From Candidatus Andersenbacteria bacterium RIFCSPHIGHO2_02_FULL_45_11 (GTDB taxonomy: Bacteria > Patescibacteriota > Andersenbacteria > UBA10190): 14,703 nucleotides of DNA. The position numbers and the translations under genes were made by a program. Of the stretch, positions 14,173 through 14,703 are shown piece by piece. The first letter of the stretch is position 1. Every line of letters starts with the position of its first letter. The DNA lies in NCBI GenBank assembly GCA_001817055.1, contig MHHP01000036.1:1-14703 (forward strand), read 5' to 3'. The notes beneath the pieces are model-generated. The model saw only the letters and a program-made list of their open reading frames with translations, was not told the DNA's origin and did no database searches.

Positions 14173-14451
14173 TTACACGCTTTTCTTTTTTTCGTACATA
14201 ACGTATTGAACGAGCGTAATTCCCCACATAATGATTCCGATGCAGAACGAAGTTAGCGGTAACCAAGCGCGCGTGAGTGCAAAGAAGCCAATGGAAGAAG
14301 TATAAAAACCAAGAGCAATTAGGATCGTCGCGATCGGCTGACCAGAACGTTTTTCCTTATAGTTCTTTTTGATTTGAGCAGGAATACCGATCAAGACCAA
14401 CGCAAGAGAGAAAACGCTGACTAAAATGCTCAGTAGAAATGTTATGTCCAT
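14173..14451 (-). CDS. Three-helix PQ-loop / SemiSWEET-like membrane protein
   Basis: This 92-aa protein has three hydrophobic helices, about residues 5-24, 39-58 and 64-86, and a basic C-terminus (E-K-K-K). The end of helix 1, G-I-P-A-Q-I-K-K-N-Y-K-E-K-R-S-G-Q-P (22-39), resembles the PQ-loop of SemiSWEET transporters, where P-Q-x-x-K-N is followed by a short basic loop and helix 2. The 3-helix, about 90-aa size also fits SemiSWEET, which works as a dimer moving sugars; here P-A-Q replaces P-Q, so the substrate and even the family are uncertain. Another small membrane protein family is possible. The gene is a single unit with its own promoter and terminator and weak ribosome-site character (AAGAAAG). 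Confidence 0.75.
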   Translation of the reverse strand: MDITFLLSILVSVFSLALVLIGIPAQIKKNYKEKRSGQPIATILIALGFYTSSIGFFALTRAWLPLTSFCIGIIMWGITLVQYVMYEKKKSV

Positions 14452-14493
14452 AACGAGTCTTTCTTGTTAACAACATTATTTGGAAAGGGCGAA

Positions 14494-14534
14494 TACATTA
14501 CAAGCAATGTACGTTTATACTATTATTCTGTCAA
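14494..14534 (-). promoter_or_regulatory. Sigma70-type promoter of the PQ-loop gene with an overlapping inverted repeat
   Basis: In minus-strand sense, TTGACA (14534-14529) is 17 nt before TACATT (14511-14506), predicting a start near 14499 and a leader of about 48 nt. TACATT and AATGTA form an inverted repeat with 6-nt spacing (14511-14506 and 14499-14494), covering the -10 and the start. This could be an operator; no regulator is identified. Confidence 0.7.
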
Positions 14535-14578
14535 ATGTCCAGATGGAAGGACAGTGCTAGAACTTATTTCTCTGAGCA

Positions 14579-14701
14579 TTATACTAAGCTTCCGATACCG
14601 ACCCTGCAATCCATACTCGCATATCTTTTACCCACCTGGTCCACAAAACGCCAATTAACAACCAAAGCGCATATCAACTTGTAGAGAAAACCTCGTTCGG
14701 C
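14579..14701 (-). CDS. Possible C-terminal end of a gene beyond the window
   Basis: A minus-strand frame is open from the right edge to TAA at 14579-14581 (40 residues, containing F-L-Y-K-L-I-C-A-L-V-V-N-W-R-F-V). No start codon context can be seen because the gene would begin outside the window. The composition looks protein-like, but 40 open codons can occur by chance. I do not recognise a family. Confidence 0.25.
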   Translation of the reverse strand, partial: AERGFLYKLICALVVNWRFVDQVGKRYASMDCRVGIGSLV

Positions 14702-14703
14702 GT

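Noticed and set aside
14464..14658. 64-codon plus-strand ORF at the right end
   Set aside because: It starts within the leader of the PQ-loop gene and runs through that gene's promoter, with no recognisable domain and no ribosome site.

Overview
The window looks like a piece of a small-genome bacterium, most likely a member of the Patescibacteria (Candidate Phyla Radiation). This is inferred, not proven. The evidence for a bacterium is near-consensus sigma70-type promoters (TTGACA with TATGAT or TACATT), rho-independent terminators and a tRNA gene with an encoded CCA. It also carries genes of a type better known from Archaea: a tyrosyl-tRNA synthetase without an S4 domain, and a PhoU protein with an AbrB-like N-terminus. 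That mixture is common in this group. Many starts lack a Shine-Dalgarno sequence, and genes are packed with 4-11 bp overlaps.

Region 1 (1-6041, minus strand) encodes four exported or membrane-anchored proteins. A TolB-like propeller protein (4557-6041) is followed by a surface protein with a DUF11 domain, a Pro/Thr linker and a KTG-type C-terminal anchor (3229-4398). That gene has its own strong promoter and is followed by a terminator. Next come two tandem paralogues of about three beta-sandwich domains each (1871-3142, and 1-1874 which runs off the window), joined by an ATGA overlap. This region reads as a cell-surface module of unknown function.

Region 2 (6097-7699) holds tRNA-Thr(GGT) on the plus strand, followed by a cluster of palindromes. 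On the minus strand lie tRNA-Thr(TGT), an archaeal-type tyrS and a DUF1653 gene, apparently one transcription unit.

Region 3 (7747-9263) has an S66-family LD-carboxypeptidase/MccF-like gene on the minus strand. Opposite it are a 48-codon ORF and a MazF toxin remnant lacking its N-terminal half. A short structured intergenic stretch follows.

Region 4 (9264-13982) is a high-affinity phosphate uptake locus. pstS-pstC-pstA-pstB run on the plus strand, tightly overlapping, and an AbrB-PhoU regulator gene lies divergently on the minus strand. PstS captures phosphate outside the cell, PstC and PstA form the channel, PstB powers it, and the PhoU-like protein probably controls transporter or gene activity. 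A 59-bp perfect repeat shared by pstC and pstA points to gene conversion.

Region 5 (13983-14703) has a 190-bp gap with no gene, then a three-helix PQ-loop/SemiSWEET-like membrane protein on the minus strand with a clear promoter and terminator, and possibly the tail of another minus-strand gene at the edge. I saw no CRISPR array, rRNA, prophage or complete transposon.
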